This document shows positions 1 through 8,107 of a stretch of DNA of 11,101 nt, in pieces. The stretch covers positions 1 to 11,101 of the forward strand of contig CAMWYI010000050.1 of NCBI GenBank assembly GCA_947178455.1, given 5' to 3'. The position numbers were made by a program, and so were the translations under genes. This DNA comes from an uncultured Alistipes sp. (lineage in GTDB: Bacteria; Bacteroidota; Bacteroidia; Bacteroidales; Rikenellaceae). Below the pieces are notes generated by a model. It worked only from the letters and a program-made list of their open reading frames with translations. It was not told the DNA's origin and did not search any database. The number at the start of each line of letters is the position of its first letter. The stretch's first letter is position 1.

Positions 1-1825
1 TCAGGAAATAACGGTCGTCGAACGAATAGCCCAAACGTGCCAAGAACGACACCATCGTGAACTCTTCGTAGTTTTCGGTCGGATTCCGATACCATGCACC
101 GTTCTGCCACAGCACCTGATGCGAGTTCCACGTCTCGCTGGGATAGTTCTGCGTGCGGAAATCATACAAACGCGACTTCTGATAGTCCGTCGTAAAACCA
201 GCCATGGCCGAAATGTGGTGTTTGCCGAAGACCTGCGCCCAAGTCACGGTATTCTCCCACAGATAGTGGAACTGCCGCGTTTGGGTCTGTTCGCGCAAGG
301 TCGTCGACGAACCGCCCGGCACGTCGATTACCGGCGAGTAGGCATCCGTTTCGTTGATGTCGAGGTCGGCCGTCAGCTCCGATTTGAGCGTCAGCGAGGT
401 AATGGGTTTCACCTCCAGCGCCGTAGTCGAGAACAAGCGCGTGCGGGGTGCACGGCTGTGCATCGTTTTGAGCTGGGCCACCGGATTGACGATATTGGGA
501 CCAGCCACACCGGTAGCCATGTCCGCCGTCGAAGCGATACCGCCCCACTTGGGCTGGCCGTTGTCGTTGTAGATGACGTTGCCCTCGGCATCGCGGTCGT
601 AAACCGAAGCCGAAGCAGGGAACCACATGGCACCCAAAATCGGGCCCGTATGCGAACGGTTGACGTTACCCTGTCCGTTCGACTGGTCGAACGACACCCG
701 TTCGGAAATTTTCAGCCATTTCACCGGCTTGAAATCGGCCGAGAATTTGGCACCCAGCGACTGGCTGTAAGTATTGATGATAGAACCTTCTTTCTTGTCG
801 TAGGTAACCGATAGAATCGCCGAAAGTTTCTCGGTACCACCGCTCAACGAAATGCCGTAGTGCTGCGTCATACCGGCACGGAAAATCTCGTCGAGCCAGT
901 CGGTGCGGGTGATGTTCGCACCGGCATAAGCCGTCGGATTGGCCAGCATCGGCAGCGCGCCGTTGTCCGAATTGGCTACGGCCGTAGCCCACACATCGCA
1001 GTATTGCTGTGCATTGAGCATCTTCGGGAGATTCATCGCCGTCTGGACACCCAGCGAGACGTTGGCATCCACCCGCAGCTGACCCGATTGCGCCTTGCGG
1101 GTCGTAATCAGCACGACGCCGCTCGAACCTACCGAAGCACCGTAGATAGCGGCCGACGCGGCATCTTTGAGCACCGTGACGGATTCGATATCCTCGACCA
1201 TATAAGGTGCATTGGGCACGCCGTCGACAACGACCAGCACGCCGTCACCCGAAGTCGGGTCATCGTCGTTGCCTTTCGAGCCGCGTCCGCGAATCGAGAA
1301 CGACGCCGAACGCATCGGGTCGCCGCCCGACTGCATGATCGTCACGCCCGGCATGCGGCCTTGCAGCAGCGTTCCCAAGTCCGAAGCCCGGCTGCGCGCA
1401 GCTTCATCCATCTTGACGCTCGCCACTGCCATCGAAAGGTCTTCCTTGCGCTGCGAACCATAACCGATGGCGACTACGGCACCGATTTCGGTGGTGTCTT
1501 CCTCCAACGTCACGTCGATTTGCGTGCGATTCATCACGGCCAGTTCCTGCGAAGCATAGCCGACAAATGTGTATTCCAGCGTTGCATTACCGGGCACCGA
1601 AATCTGATAGCGTCCGTCCACATCGGTTATCACACCGTTGGTCGTGCCGCGTTCGACGACCGAGGCTCCGACCAGCGGCATCTGTCCGGTGTCGGTCAGG
1701 CGCCCCGAAACCGTCACACGGTTTTGCGCCCGTGCCGGAAGGATGAGTACGCTACAAAGCAGACTCATTAGAAGAAAACGAATGAGCTTCGTTTTCCCTC
1801 CTGAAAAAGTCAAAATCATTTCCAT
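1..1825 (-). CDS. SusC-like TonB-dependent outer-membrane receptor, N-terminal part (gene runs off the left edge)
   Basis: This is the beta-barrel half of a SusC/SusD-type glycan import complex, which moves oligosaccharides across the outer membrane using TonB energy. About 608 codons are present in one open frame. SusC proteins are usually about 1000 residues, so the C-terminal barrel lies outside the window. Residues 1-33 are a signal peptide ending in ARA before Q34. Residues 36-115 are a carboxypeptidase-regulatory-like domain (VTVSGRLTD, then VDGRYQISVP and FVGYASQ). Residues 112-130 (EIGAVVAIGYGSQRKEDL) form the SusC linker motif. The plug domain follows at about 131-245 (LQGRMPGV, SIRGRGS, VVVDGVP, VTVLKDAASAAIYG, GVVLITTRK), and then barrel strands. 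There is no N-terminal STN domain, so it is probably not a FecA-type receptor signalling to an anti-sigma factor. The start at 1825 gives a good signal peptide; an in-frame ATG at 1819 is equally possible. A SusD gene is expected next but is not visible. The family is certain; the ligand is unknown. Confidence 0.95.
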   Translation of the reverse strand, partial: MEMILTFSGGKTKLIRFLLMSLLCSVLILPARAQNRVTVSGRLTDTGQMPLVGASVVERGTTNGVITDVDGRYQISVPGNATLEYTFVGYASQELAVMNRTQIDVTLEEDTTEIGAVVAIGYGSQRKEDLSMAVASVKMDEAARSRASDLGTLLQGRMPGVTIMQSGGDPMRSASFSIRGRGSKGNDDDPTSGDGVLVVVDGVPNAPYMVEDIESVTVLKDAASAAIYGASVGSSGVVLITTRKAQSGQLRVDANVSLGVQTAMNLPKMLNAQQYCDVWATAVANSDNGALPMLANPTAYAGANITRTDWLDEIFRAGMTQHYGISLSGGTEKLSAILSVTYDKKEGSIINTYSQSLGAKFSADFKPVKWLKISERVSFDQSNGQGNVNRSHTGPILGAMWFPASASVYDRDAEGNVIYNDNGQPKWGGIASTADMATGVAGPNIVNPVAQLKTMHSRAPRTRLFSTTALEVKPITSLTLKSELTADLDINETDAYSPVIDVPGGSSTTLREQTQTRQFHYLWENTVTWAQVFGKHHISAMAGFTTDYQKSRLYDFRTQNYPSETWNSHQVLWQNGAWYRNPTENYEEFTMVSFLARLGYSFDDRYFL

Positions 1826-1858
1826 AAGGTTTAGGTTAATAATTAAAAAAATAGGTTT

Positions 1859-1905
1859 ATCCGGCCGTCGGGATTCGCGACATTTTGAAATCAGGACAGG
1901 CCGAT
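1859..1905 (-). promoter_or_regulatory. Imperfect leader stem-loop followed by a U-tract, possible attenuator of the SusC transcript
   Basis: On the minus strand, ATCGGCCTGTC (1905-1895) can pair with GACGGCCGGAT (1869-1859). This gives about ten pairs with two single-base bulges around a loop of about 25 nt. A run of seven U (about 1844-1850) follows about eight nucleotides after the stem. That spacing is too long for a standard intrinsic terminator. The element lies wholly within the predicted 5' leader of the SusC gene, so a regulatory fold is possible. The pairing was found by eye, without a folding calculation. Confidence 0.25.
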
Positions 1906-1916
1906 GTTTCCTTTTT

Positions 1917-1924
1917 CAAAATTA
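1917..1924 (-). promoter_or_regulatory. Bacteroidetes-type -7 promoter element upstream of the SusC gene
   Basis: Read on the minus strand the sequence is TAATTTTG, an exact match to the Bacteroidetes sigma-ABfr -7 consensus TAnnTTTG. It lies about 92 bp upstream of the SusC start. The transcript would begin near 1910, with a leader of about 85 nt. No good TTG-type -33 element is found 19-21 bp further upstream; the bases there read TATTTC. A weak -33 would fit a promoter that depends on an activator, as many polysaccharide-locus promoters do, but that is inference. Confidence 0.55.
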
Positions 1925-2034
1925 TCCATTGACTCCGTTAGAAATAGGGGCATTTTGCGTATTAAAGTCGTCATTTCACGCAATTACCAAATCCATCGAC
2001 AATCCGCTTCCGAAAACGAACCGTCGGACGGGAT

Positions 2035-5000
2035 TCATCGGGTCGAAACCGAGAGCGGCTCGATGCGGAAAGCGTAACGGTACTCCGCCTCGCGCGCGAT
2101 TTCGTAACGCGGCAGAGGTCCCGGCCCGCAGCTGCCGTTGCCGAGCCCGCGCTGGATGCAGTCGAGATTGAGCACCGTCTCGGCGCAGCGGATGTCGTTG
2201 AGGTCGTGTCCGTATTTCACCTGCCACAGCATTTTGTCCGTGTAGTGTTGGGCCGAGAACGAAGCGAACTTCTCCTTCGCCGTAATCCGCACGCCCCAGC
2301 CGTCGGCATCGCTCAATTCCACCCACTCGGCATCGGTGCGCGAACCCATGCTTTGGGCTCGAACGTAGTGTTCGGCCATTGCGCTCACGGTCGTCCGATA
2401 GCAGCCTATATAAGCCGCATTGCACCGGTCGGCATAGTTCTCCATCGGGCCGCGCCCGTACCACGCCACCTGTTCTAGCGACGGGGCGAGCAGCAATTGC
2501 AGCGACAAACGCGGCAGGTCGAACATCGCATCGGTCACGAACACCGCCTCGACATCCACTGCGCCACTGCCACCGATACGGTACACAATCGTCTGGGCGA
2601 CCGTCGTAGCGCCGACCGTCGTCGCTAACCGGATCGTCACCGTCGCTTGCCGACCGTCGGCAGAGAGTGCGGCATCGAATCCGCGCAGTTCCGAGTGCGG
2701 CTCCACCCACTCGCGCGGGTCGTTGCTAATCGAGCGATAGCCATTGAACGCGGGGCCTGCTTGGGCATGCAACACGCTCCGGCCGTCGTAACGGAGAGCC
2801 GTCATCCGTCCGGTCGTCCGGTCGAACGCGACCTCGAATTGCGGGGCAAGAAAACGAACGTATTGCCGTTCGTGCAGCATGCGCAGGGGTACGTCCGACG
2901 CCGGATCCGTCCATTCGGCAGGCGTCCGTTTCCGCAGCAGCAGTTGTTCCGACGCCACGACATGGCCCGCCTCGGCCCATACGCAATCCGAACGCAACCG
3001 CGCTTCCAAATCGAGGTGATAATCCGCATCGTCCGCAACGACGGCGGCAATCGGAATCACCACGCGGCAGAGGCTTCCGGGCTGACAGTCGGGCAGCGCC
3101 AAGCTCCCCTCGGCGACAGGCCACCCCTCGCGGCGAACGGTATAGTGCAGGTCGAAGTCGTGTAGGTCGAGAAAAGCATAGCGGTTGCGAATCGCGAGCG
3201 TGTCGCCGCTCGCCCGCTCGAACGATATATATTGGTAGACCTTTTTCACCTCTTGCAGTTTGGGCGTAATCCGCCGGTCGGGCGTCACGAGACCGTTGCA
3301 ACAAAAATCGTTGTCGTTGGGACGGTCGCCGAAACTGCCGCCGAAATAGTAGCGGTCCGCACGGTCACCCGGACGATTCAACCCCTGATCGGCCCAGTCC
3401 CAAATGCACCCGCCGATCATGCGTTGCGAATGGTACTCGATATAGTCCCAATAGGCATCCAGATTGCCCACGGCATTGCCCATCGCATGGGCGTATTCGC
3501 ACAAAAAATAGGGTTTTCGGCGGGGCAGCCGGTCTTCGCGCATCATGCGTTCGACCGAAGGATACATGCGCGAGTCGATGTCGGCCACGTCATTCATCCC
3601 CTCGTAGTGAATCGGACGGTCGTCCTTGCGCCGCACGGCATCGCAGGCCTCCTCGAAATTGGGCCCGCCGCCCGATTCGTTGCCCAACGACCAGAAGATG
3701 ACCGACGGATGATTCTTATCGCGCTCGACCATGCGCAAAATCCGGTCGAGATAAGCACCGCACCAGCTCTCTTTCGACGACAGCGCATGATTGCCGTGAC
3801 ACTCCAAATCGGCTTCGTCCATGACGTAAAGTCCGTAGTAATCGTAGAGCGCATACATTTTGGGGTCGTTGGGATAGTGACTCGTCCGCACGGTGTTCAG
3901 GTTGTGGCGTTTGAACAGCAGGATATCCTCCACCATGCTCTCCACCGGCACCGCCTTGCCATAGCGCGGATGTGTGTCGTGGCGGTCGGCACCCTTGAAG
4001 AGGATGCGGGTGCCGTTGATGTAGATGCCGTTTTCGCGCAGCTCGATGCGGCGGAATCCATATTGTTGGGTCGTCGCTTCGAGCGTCCGGCCCTGCGCAT
4101 CGAGCAGTTCCAAATCGACCGTATAGAGACGGGGCGTCTCGGCGCTCCACAGCTGCGGATCGGGGACATCGCATCCTCCCGTCACATGCAACGCACCCCC
4201 GCGAGCGATTCGCGGCACCGCTACCGTCTGCGTCTGCACCGTCCGACCTTCGGGGTCGGCGAGCGTTACGCACAGCGCACCCGCTGCGAGTCCTGAACCG
4301 CAATCGGCCACTTCGGCATCGACGCTCAACCGCACGCCCCCGTCACCGAAATCGGAGGTAAGGCGCACATCGCGCAGGTAGCGTTTCGGACGGGCCACGA
4401 GGTAGACATCACGGTGAATGCCGCTCAACCGAAACATATCTTGGTCTTCCAGATAGCTGCCGTCGCACCAGCGGTATACCTCGACGGCGACGGTATTGCG
4501 GCCCGGCCGGACGAATCGCGTGATGTCGAATTCGGCATCGTTGTTCGACCCTTGACTGTACCCCACCTTGCGGCCGTTGACCCACAAATAGAAAGCGCTG
4601 TATACACCGTCGAAATGGATGAAAAGCTGCTTGTCGCGCCATGTTTCAGGCAAATCGAACGTCCGACGGTAGGAACCGACGGCATTGGGTTCGTCGGCCA
4701 CCGTGTAGTTGCTTTGGGGCTGGATGAACGGCGGGTTGTTGCGGAACGGATAGGTGATGTTGGTATAGATAGGTGTGCCGTAGCCCTGCATCTCCCAGTT
4801 AGAGGGCACCTCGATTTCGTCCCACGACGAAACGTCATAACTTTCCTTCTCAAATCCTTTCGGACGTGCTTCGGGAGAGGCTGCCCAGTGGAATCGCCAC
4901 GAACCGTTGAGCAACAGATAACGCGACGAACGGTTCCGCTCCCACAAACGACGGTACGAAGGGTCGCAGCGCATCTCTCTGGCATCGGCGAACGGTACGA

Positions 5001-5592
5001 ACGTCGCCCGGCCGGCCTCCTTGTTCACGGCGAAAATCCGTTCGTTCTCCCAATCGTTCTTGCTGGCGGTTTTCAGCGGTTCGACCGCAACGAGCAGTTT
5101 CGACGGCACGACGACCCACTGCTGGCATTCGCTGGCGGCATCGGGTGCCAGTTGCTGTACTTGTTCACCGACAGCACCGTCTACATAACCCATGTTGTAG
5201 CCGCTCGACACACTCGTAAAGGTGTAGCAGCCATTGGACAGGCGCGTGAGCCGCCATTGCTGATTGGGGTTGCTTCCGGCTTCGGCCGTCCATTGAATCA
5301 GGGGCCGCTCGACGGTTCCGTCGCCGCCGTTGTCGACGTTCAGCAGCGCCGACGGGCTGAACAGCGCATAGCATCCGTCGCCGCACGGGGTCAGATGCCA
5401 CACCTGCGACGTCTTGTCGGCTTCGCGTTTCGCAATGAAGATGCGCGATTCCAAATCGGTTCCGGCTTGGTTGTCCAGCGCCAAACCGCCGACCGTGCGG
5501 ATTTCGTATCCCTTGCCGGGCTCGATTTCCGCAGCCCGAAGCGCCACACCGCAGAGCGCCAACCCTCCGAGAAGAAGCAACCGTATGTTCAT
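2035..5592 (-). CDS. Secreted GH2 beta-galactosidase-type enzyme with N-terminal ricin-like beta-trefoil domain
   Basis: This is a retaining glycoside hydrolase of family GH2 in the large LacZ-like group, 1185 residues, most likely a beta-galactosidase acting in the periplasm or at the cell surface. Residues 1-20 are a signal peptide (cleavage near LRA). Residues 22-165 look like a ricin-type beta-trefoil: three QxW motifs fall at 63-65, 111-113 and 157-159, one per trefoil repeat. The GH2 jelly roll (about 215-400), immunoglobulin-like domain (about 405-515) and TIM barrel (about 520-790) follow. The acid/base is E639 in SLGNES and the nucleophile E699 in FLCEYAHAMGN. The C-terminal part is a beta-galactosidase small-chain-like domain (about 905-1180: WYGRGPMENY, then QRGLGNGSCGPG). 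LacZ is about 1024 residues, so the extra length is the trefoil. The gene starts 47 bp after the GH20 stop and ends the enzyme operon. A beta-glucuronidase role is unlikely given the length and C-terminal domain, but the sugar is inferred, not proven. Confidence 0.93.
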   Translation of the reverse strand: MNIRLLLLGGLALCGVALRAAEIEPGKGYEIRTVGGLALDNQAGTDLESRIFIAKREADKTSQVWHLTPCGDGCYALFSPSALLNVDNGGDGTVERPLIQWTAEAGSNPNQQWRLTRLSNGCYTFTSVSSGYNMGYVDGAVGEQVQQLAPDAASECQQWVVVPSKLLVAVEPLKTASKNDWENERIFAVNKEAGRATFVPFADAREMRCDPSYRRLWERNRSSRYLLLNGSWRFHWAASPEARPKGFEKESYDVSSWDEIEVPSNWEMQGYGTPIYTNITYPFRNNPPFIQPQSNYTVADEPNAVGSYRRTFDLPETWRDKQLFIHFDGVYSAFYLWVNGRKVGYSQGSNNDAEFDITRFVRPGRNTVAVEVYRWCDGSYLEDQDMFRLSGIHRDVYLVARPKRYLRDVRLTSDFGDGGVRLSVDAEVADCGSGLAAGALCVTLADPEGRTVQTQTVAVPRIARGGALHVTGGCDVPDPQLWSAETPRLYTVDLELLDAQGRTLEATTQQYGFRRIELRENGIYINGTRILFKGADRHDTHPRYGKAVPVESMVEDILLFKRHNLNTVRTSHYPNDPKMYALYDYYGLYVMDEADLECHGNHALSSKESWCGAYLDRILRMVERDKNHPSVIFWSLGNESGGGPNFEEACDAVRRKDDRPIHYEGMNDVADIDSRMYPSVERMMREDRLPRRKPYFLCEYAHAMGNAVGNLDAYWDYIEYHSQRMIGGCIWDWADQGLNRPGDRADRYYFGGSFGDRPNDNDFCCNGLVTPDRRITPKLQEVKKVYQYISFERASGDTLAIRNRYAFLDLHDFDLHYTVRREGWPVAEGSLALPDCQPGSLCRVVIPIAAVVADDADYHLDLEARLRSDCVWAEAGHVVASEQLLLRKRTPAEWTDPASDVPLRMLHERQYVRFLAPQFEVAFDRTTGRMTALRYDGRSVLHAQAGPAFNGYRSISNDPREWVEPHSELRGFDAALSADGRQATVTIRLATTVGATTVAQTIVYRIGGSGAVDVEAVFVTDAMFDLPRLSLQLLLAPSLEQVAWYGRGPMENYADRCNAAYIGCYRTTVSAMAEHYVRAQSMGSRTDAEWVELSDADGWGVRITAKEKFASFSAQHYTDKMLWQVKYGHDLNDIRCAETVLNLDCIQRGLGNGSCGPGPLPRYEIAREAEYRYAFRIEPLSVSTR

Positions 5593-5639
5593 AGATTCAT
5601 CGTGTAGTTTTCAAATCGTGTGCATCGCTCCGCAACGAA

Positions 5640-7289
5640 TCAATCCTCCGTGCCGTGCGAAGCTCGCCGATACCCCAGCGCATCGTAGTAGCCCGTCAGA
5701 TGCCGCAATCGCCGCCGAAAGTCGGCATAATCGTTTCCGGCAGGGCACCAGCCCCGTTCGGCGACCGCCGCCAAGCGCGGCAGCAGCATGTACTGGGCCT
5801 GCGCGAAATCGGCGATGTATTCCGTCCACAGATTTGCCTGCACTCCCAGTACATTCGCCCGTTCGCGGGCGTTCAACCCTTCGTAAGGGTCGAGGGCATA
5901 GACCTGTTCGAGCGGCAGACAGCCTCCCCATGCCAGCGGTTCGCTGGTCGTGTCGGCCGTCTGATAATAGTCGAGGTAGCAGTGGGTCGTGGGGGCCATT
6001 ACGACAGGATTACCCCGACGGGCCGCCCGAATGCCGCCCTCCGAGCCTCGCCACGACATCACGACCGCCGTCGGAGAGACGCCGCCGTCCAAGAGTTCGT
6101 CCCACCCCATCAACCGACGGCCGCGAGCCGCCAGATAACGTTCGACGCGCGTCGTAGCATAGCCCTGCAACTGACGTTCGGAGGTCAGCCCCTCGCGGCG
6201 CATCCGTTCCCGACAATGCGGGCAGCAGGCCCACATCTTGTCAGGGCATTCGTCGCCGCCGATATGAATCAGCGGCGAAGGGAAGAGTTCGAGCACCTCG
6301 TCGAGCACCCCCTCGATAAAATCGAACGTGGAGTCGCGCCCGACGCAGAAAACACGGTCGTCGATGTCCCACGTCTGCCGCACCTCGTACTGCTCGCCCG
6401 TACATCCGAGCCACGGATAGGAGGCCAGTGCCGCGACGGCATGGCCCGGAAACTCCACTTCGGGAATCACCGTGATGCAACGGCGGGCGGCATAATCGAC
6501 CACCTCGCGGATTTCCGCTTGGGTATAGTATCCTCCGTGCGGCGTTTCGTCGTAACGGCACGTTTCGTCGTACTCGCCGCCCGGGTCATGCCCGATGAGC
6601 GTCCGCCGCCGCACCGAACCGATTTCGGTCAGTTTCGGGTACTTCCGAATCTCGATGCGCCAGCCTTGGTCGTCGGTCAGGTGCCAGTGAAAAACATTCA
6701 GTTTGTGCAGGGCCATCAGGTCGAGCGTCCGCTTCACCTCCTCGACCGTGAAGAAATGGCGCGCCACATCGAGCATCAGCCCGCGATAGGGCATCGTCGG
6801 TGCATCGTCGATTCGCACGGCCGGAATACTTACTCCGCCGGTCGCCCCGCCGATTGCTTTTTTAGAAAAACATGTTGCCGAAATCAGTTGCCGCAGGGTC
6901 TGCACGGCATAGAAAGCTCCCCTGTCTCCGCCCGCTGCAATCATCACACGGTCGGGCTCTACCGTCAGGCAGTAGGCATCTTCGCGCAGCGAATCGACCC
7001 GCAGCAAGCCGACCGTTCCGGCACGAAGCGAATCGCCCTGCATCACCGGCAGCGAAGCCCCGAACAGCGCATGCGCCAACTCGTCGAACGCTGCGGCCGC
7101 ACAAGACAGCGAATCCGCCGCACGGAAATACAGCGGCGTACAAGGCTCCAACCGGAACTCGCCCTCGCCCGCCGCCACCGACGAAGGTCGCGGCACGACG
7201 GCAATTCGCTCCAGCGAACCAATCTTCGGAGCGCAACCAGCCAGCAGCCAACAGCCCAGCGACAGAACCAGCAGCCGTTTCATCGTCAT
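5640..7289 (-). CDS. GH20 beta-N-acetylhexosaminidase, lipoprotein
   Basis: This exo-enzyme removes terminal beta-linked GlcNAc or GalNAc by substrate-assisted catalysis. It has 549 residues, a usual length for Bacteroidales GH20. The start at 7289 is chosen because it overlaps the kinase stop as ATGA and gives a lipoprotein signal peptide with lipobox LAGC (lipid-bearing Cys19). An ATG at 7283 would serve as well. Frame-open sequence further upstream lies inside the kinase gene and is not coding. A GH20 N-terminal alpha/beta domain (about 27-165) comes before the TIM barrel (PYRGLMLDVARHF at 167-179, HWHLTDDQGWR at 201-211). The catalytic pair D346-E347 sits in HIGGDE, with substrate-pocket residues in MGWDE (394-398) and NLWTEY (487-491). 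The residues after Cys19 (APKIGS) lack the acidic surface-export signal of Bacteroidetes lipoproteins, so a periplasm-facing position is likelier. With the GH2 enzyme it could strip LacNAc units stepwise. Confidence 0.95.
   Translation of the reverse strand: MTMKRLLVLSLGCWLLAGCAPKIGSLERIAVVPRPSSVAAGEGEFRLEPCTPLYFRAADSLSCAAAAFDELAHALFGASLPVMQGDSLRAGTVGLLRVDSLREDAYCLTVEPDRVMIAAGGDRGAFYAVQTLRQLISATCFSKKAIGGATGGVSIPAVRIDDAPTMPYRGLMLDVARHFFTVEEVKRTLDLMALHKLNVFHWHLTDDQGWRIEIRKYPKLTEIGSVRRRTLIGHDPGGEYDETCRYDETPHGGYYTQAEIREVVDYAARRCITVIPEVEFPGHAVAALASYPWLGCTGEQYEVRQTWDIDDRVFCVGRDSTFDFIEGVLDEVLELFPSPLIHIGGDECPDKMWACCPHCRERMRREGLTSERQLQGYATTRVERYLAARGRRLMGWDELLDGGVSPTAVVMSWRGSEGGIRAARRGNPVVMAPTTHCYLDYYQTADTTSEPLAWGGCLPLEQVYALDPYEGLNARERANVLGVQANLWTEYIADFAQAQYMLLPRLAAVAERGWCPAGNDYADFRRRLRHLTGYYDALGYRRASHGTED
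7286..7289 (-). other. ATGA start/stop overlap between the ROK kinase and GH20 genes
   Basis: The GH20 start ATG (7289-7287) overlaps the kinase stop TGA (7288-7286). Such an overlap usually means translational coupling and supports both the operon and the chosen GH20 start. Confidence 0.85.
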
Positions 7290-8107
7290 TCGCAAACCGA
7301 AGCCCCCAACAATCCGGCATGCTCCATTTCCGAGCGGCAGATATGCACTTTTTCGACCGTGCGGGCGTAAGGAAACTGCTTCAACTCGGCATACATCGCC
7401 TCCCGAAAAAGAGGAAAAGCATTGGAAATACTGCCCCCGAAGACAATCGCATCGGGATCGTAAGCATAGAGCACCAGCATCACCAGCCGCCCCACGTGGC
7501 CGCCGAACTCGCGCCACAGCGACAGCGCATCGGCATCGCCGGCAACGGCCCGCTCGAAGGCCTCCTTGCCCGTCGTGCCGTGCCCCACGAAAAAGCGGCT
7601 GCTGCAATAGTATTCGTAATCGCGGTCGAGATAGGGAATCCCGCCGATTTCGCCCGCACCCGTATTCCGGCCGCAGTAGAGTTTGCCGCCGATGACGATG
7701 CCGGCCCCCACGCCTGTGCCGAGCGCCATGCAGACCGCATTGTCGAACCCGTGCGCCTCGCCGAAACGGCATACGCCCAAAGCGAAACAGTTGCAGTCGT
7801 TATTGACCGAAACGGGAATGCCGAACCGCTGTTCGAGCCACTCTTTCAGATGCACCTCGCGCCACGAGGGGATGCCCACCACATCGTAGACGATGCCCCG
7901 CTGGGCATCGACCACCGACGGCACCCCGATGCCGATACACTCCGTATCGGTCGTAATGAGCATCGCAATCAGCGACGCGATATGTTCCAACACTTCACTT
8001 TCGGGCCGGTCCGACTTGCAGGGTTCGGACAACAGACGCACGATGCGTCCGTCATCGACCACTCCGACGCGCACGTTGGTGCCGCCCAAATCCACTCCTA
8101 TTCTCAT
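7286..8107 (-). CDS. ROK-family sugar kinase (glucokinase/N-acetylhexosamine kinase type)
   Basis: This is a cytoplasmic ATP-dependent kinase of the ROK family, 273 residues, with no signal peptide. The phosphate-binding motif is DLGGTNVR (6-13), the catalytic base is D104 in NNDCNC, the second glycine-rich loop is GTGVGAG (130-136), and GAGEIGG (150-156) marks the sugar-binding segment. The Cys-rich zinc motif that follows in many ROK proteins (CxCGxxGCxE type) is missing; the stretch reads YLDRDYEYYCSSRFF instead. The N-terminal DNA-binding helix-turn-helix of ROK repressors is also absent, so it is a kinase and not a regulator. Bacteroides RokA phosphorylates glucose and GlcNAc, and the GH20 gene next door makes GlcNAc a plausible substrate, but the sequence does not decide this. 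It is joined to both neighbours by 4-bp ATGA overlaps, so its translation is probably coupled to theirs. Confidence 0.92.
   Translation of the reverse strand: MRIGVDLGGTNVRVGVVDDGRIVRLLSEPCKSDRPESEVLEHIASLIAMLITTDTECIGIGVPSVVDAQRGIVYDVVGIPSWREVHLKEWLEQRFGIPVSVNNDCNCFALGVCRFGEAHGFDNAVCMALGTGVGAGIVIGGKLYCGRNTGAGEIGGIPYLDRDYEYYCSSRFFVGHGTTGKEAFERAVAGDADALSLWREFGGHVGRLVMLVLYAYDPDAIVFGGSISNAFPLFREAMYAELKQFPYARTVEKVHICRSEMEHAGLLGASVCE
8104..8107 (-). other. ATGA start/stop overlap between the metallophosphoesterase and ROK kinase genes
   Basis: The kinase ATG (8107-8105) overlaps the phosphoesterase stop TGA (8106-8104). This is the second such junction in the operon and points to coupled, roughly balanced translation of these genes. 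Confidence 0.9.

Larger units (their letters stand above)
1826..2034 (-). other. Intergenic region between the GH2 gene and the SusC gene: promoter and leader
   Basis: This 209-bp spacer is the only sizeable non-coding stretch in the window and is visibly more AT-rich near the SusC start than the genes around it. It holds a -7 promoter element, an imperfect inverted repeat and a run of seven U in the predicted leader RNA. No strong intrinsic terminator for the upstream operon is visible, so readthrough from the enzyme operon into the SusC gene remains possible. The bases just before the SusC start are AT-rich and contain no Shine-Dalgarno sequence, as is usual in Bacteroidetes. Confidence 0.7.

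Noticed and set aside
1891..1974. A 27-codon minus-strand small ORF in the gap before the SusC gene
   Set aside because: It spans the likely -7 promoter element, has no ribosome binding site and no recognisable features. It could be a leader peptide only if transcription enters from upstream.
2021..2031. A short inverted repeat (CCGTC-G-GACGG) just after the GH2 stop, as a possible terminator
   Set aside because: With a workable loop only four pairs remain, and the following RNA has just a broken U-run (UUCGUUUUC). This is too weak to call a terminator.
6215..6230. A CCPHC cysteine cluster in the GH20 protein (residues 355-359), considered as a metal site
   Set aside because: A similar CPxC stretch after the HxGGDE motif occurs commonly in Bacteroidetes GH20 enzymes, so it is a family trait and not a novel domain.
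7290..7772. A 161-codon N-terminal extension of the GH20 frame
   Set aside because: It lies inside the ROK kinase gene in another frame and would bury the lipoprotein signal peptide. The start at 7289 overlaps the kinase stop as ATGA.
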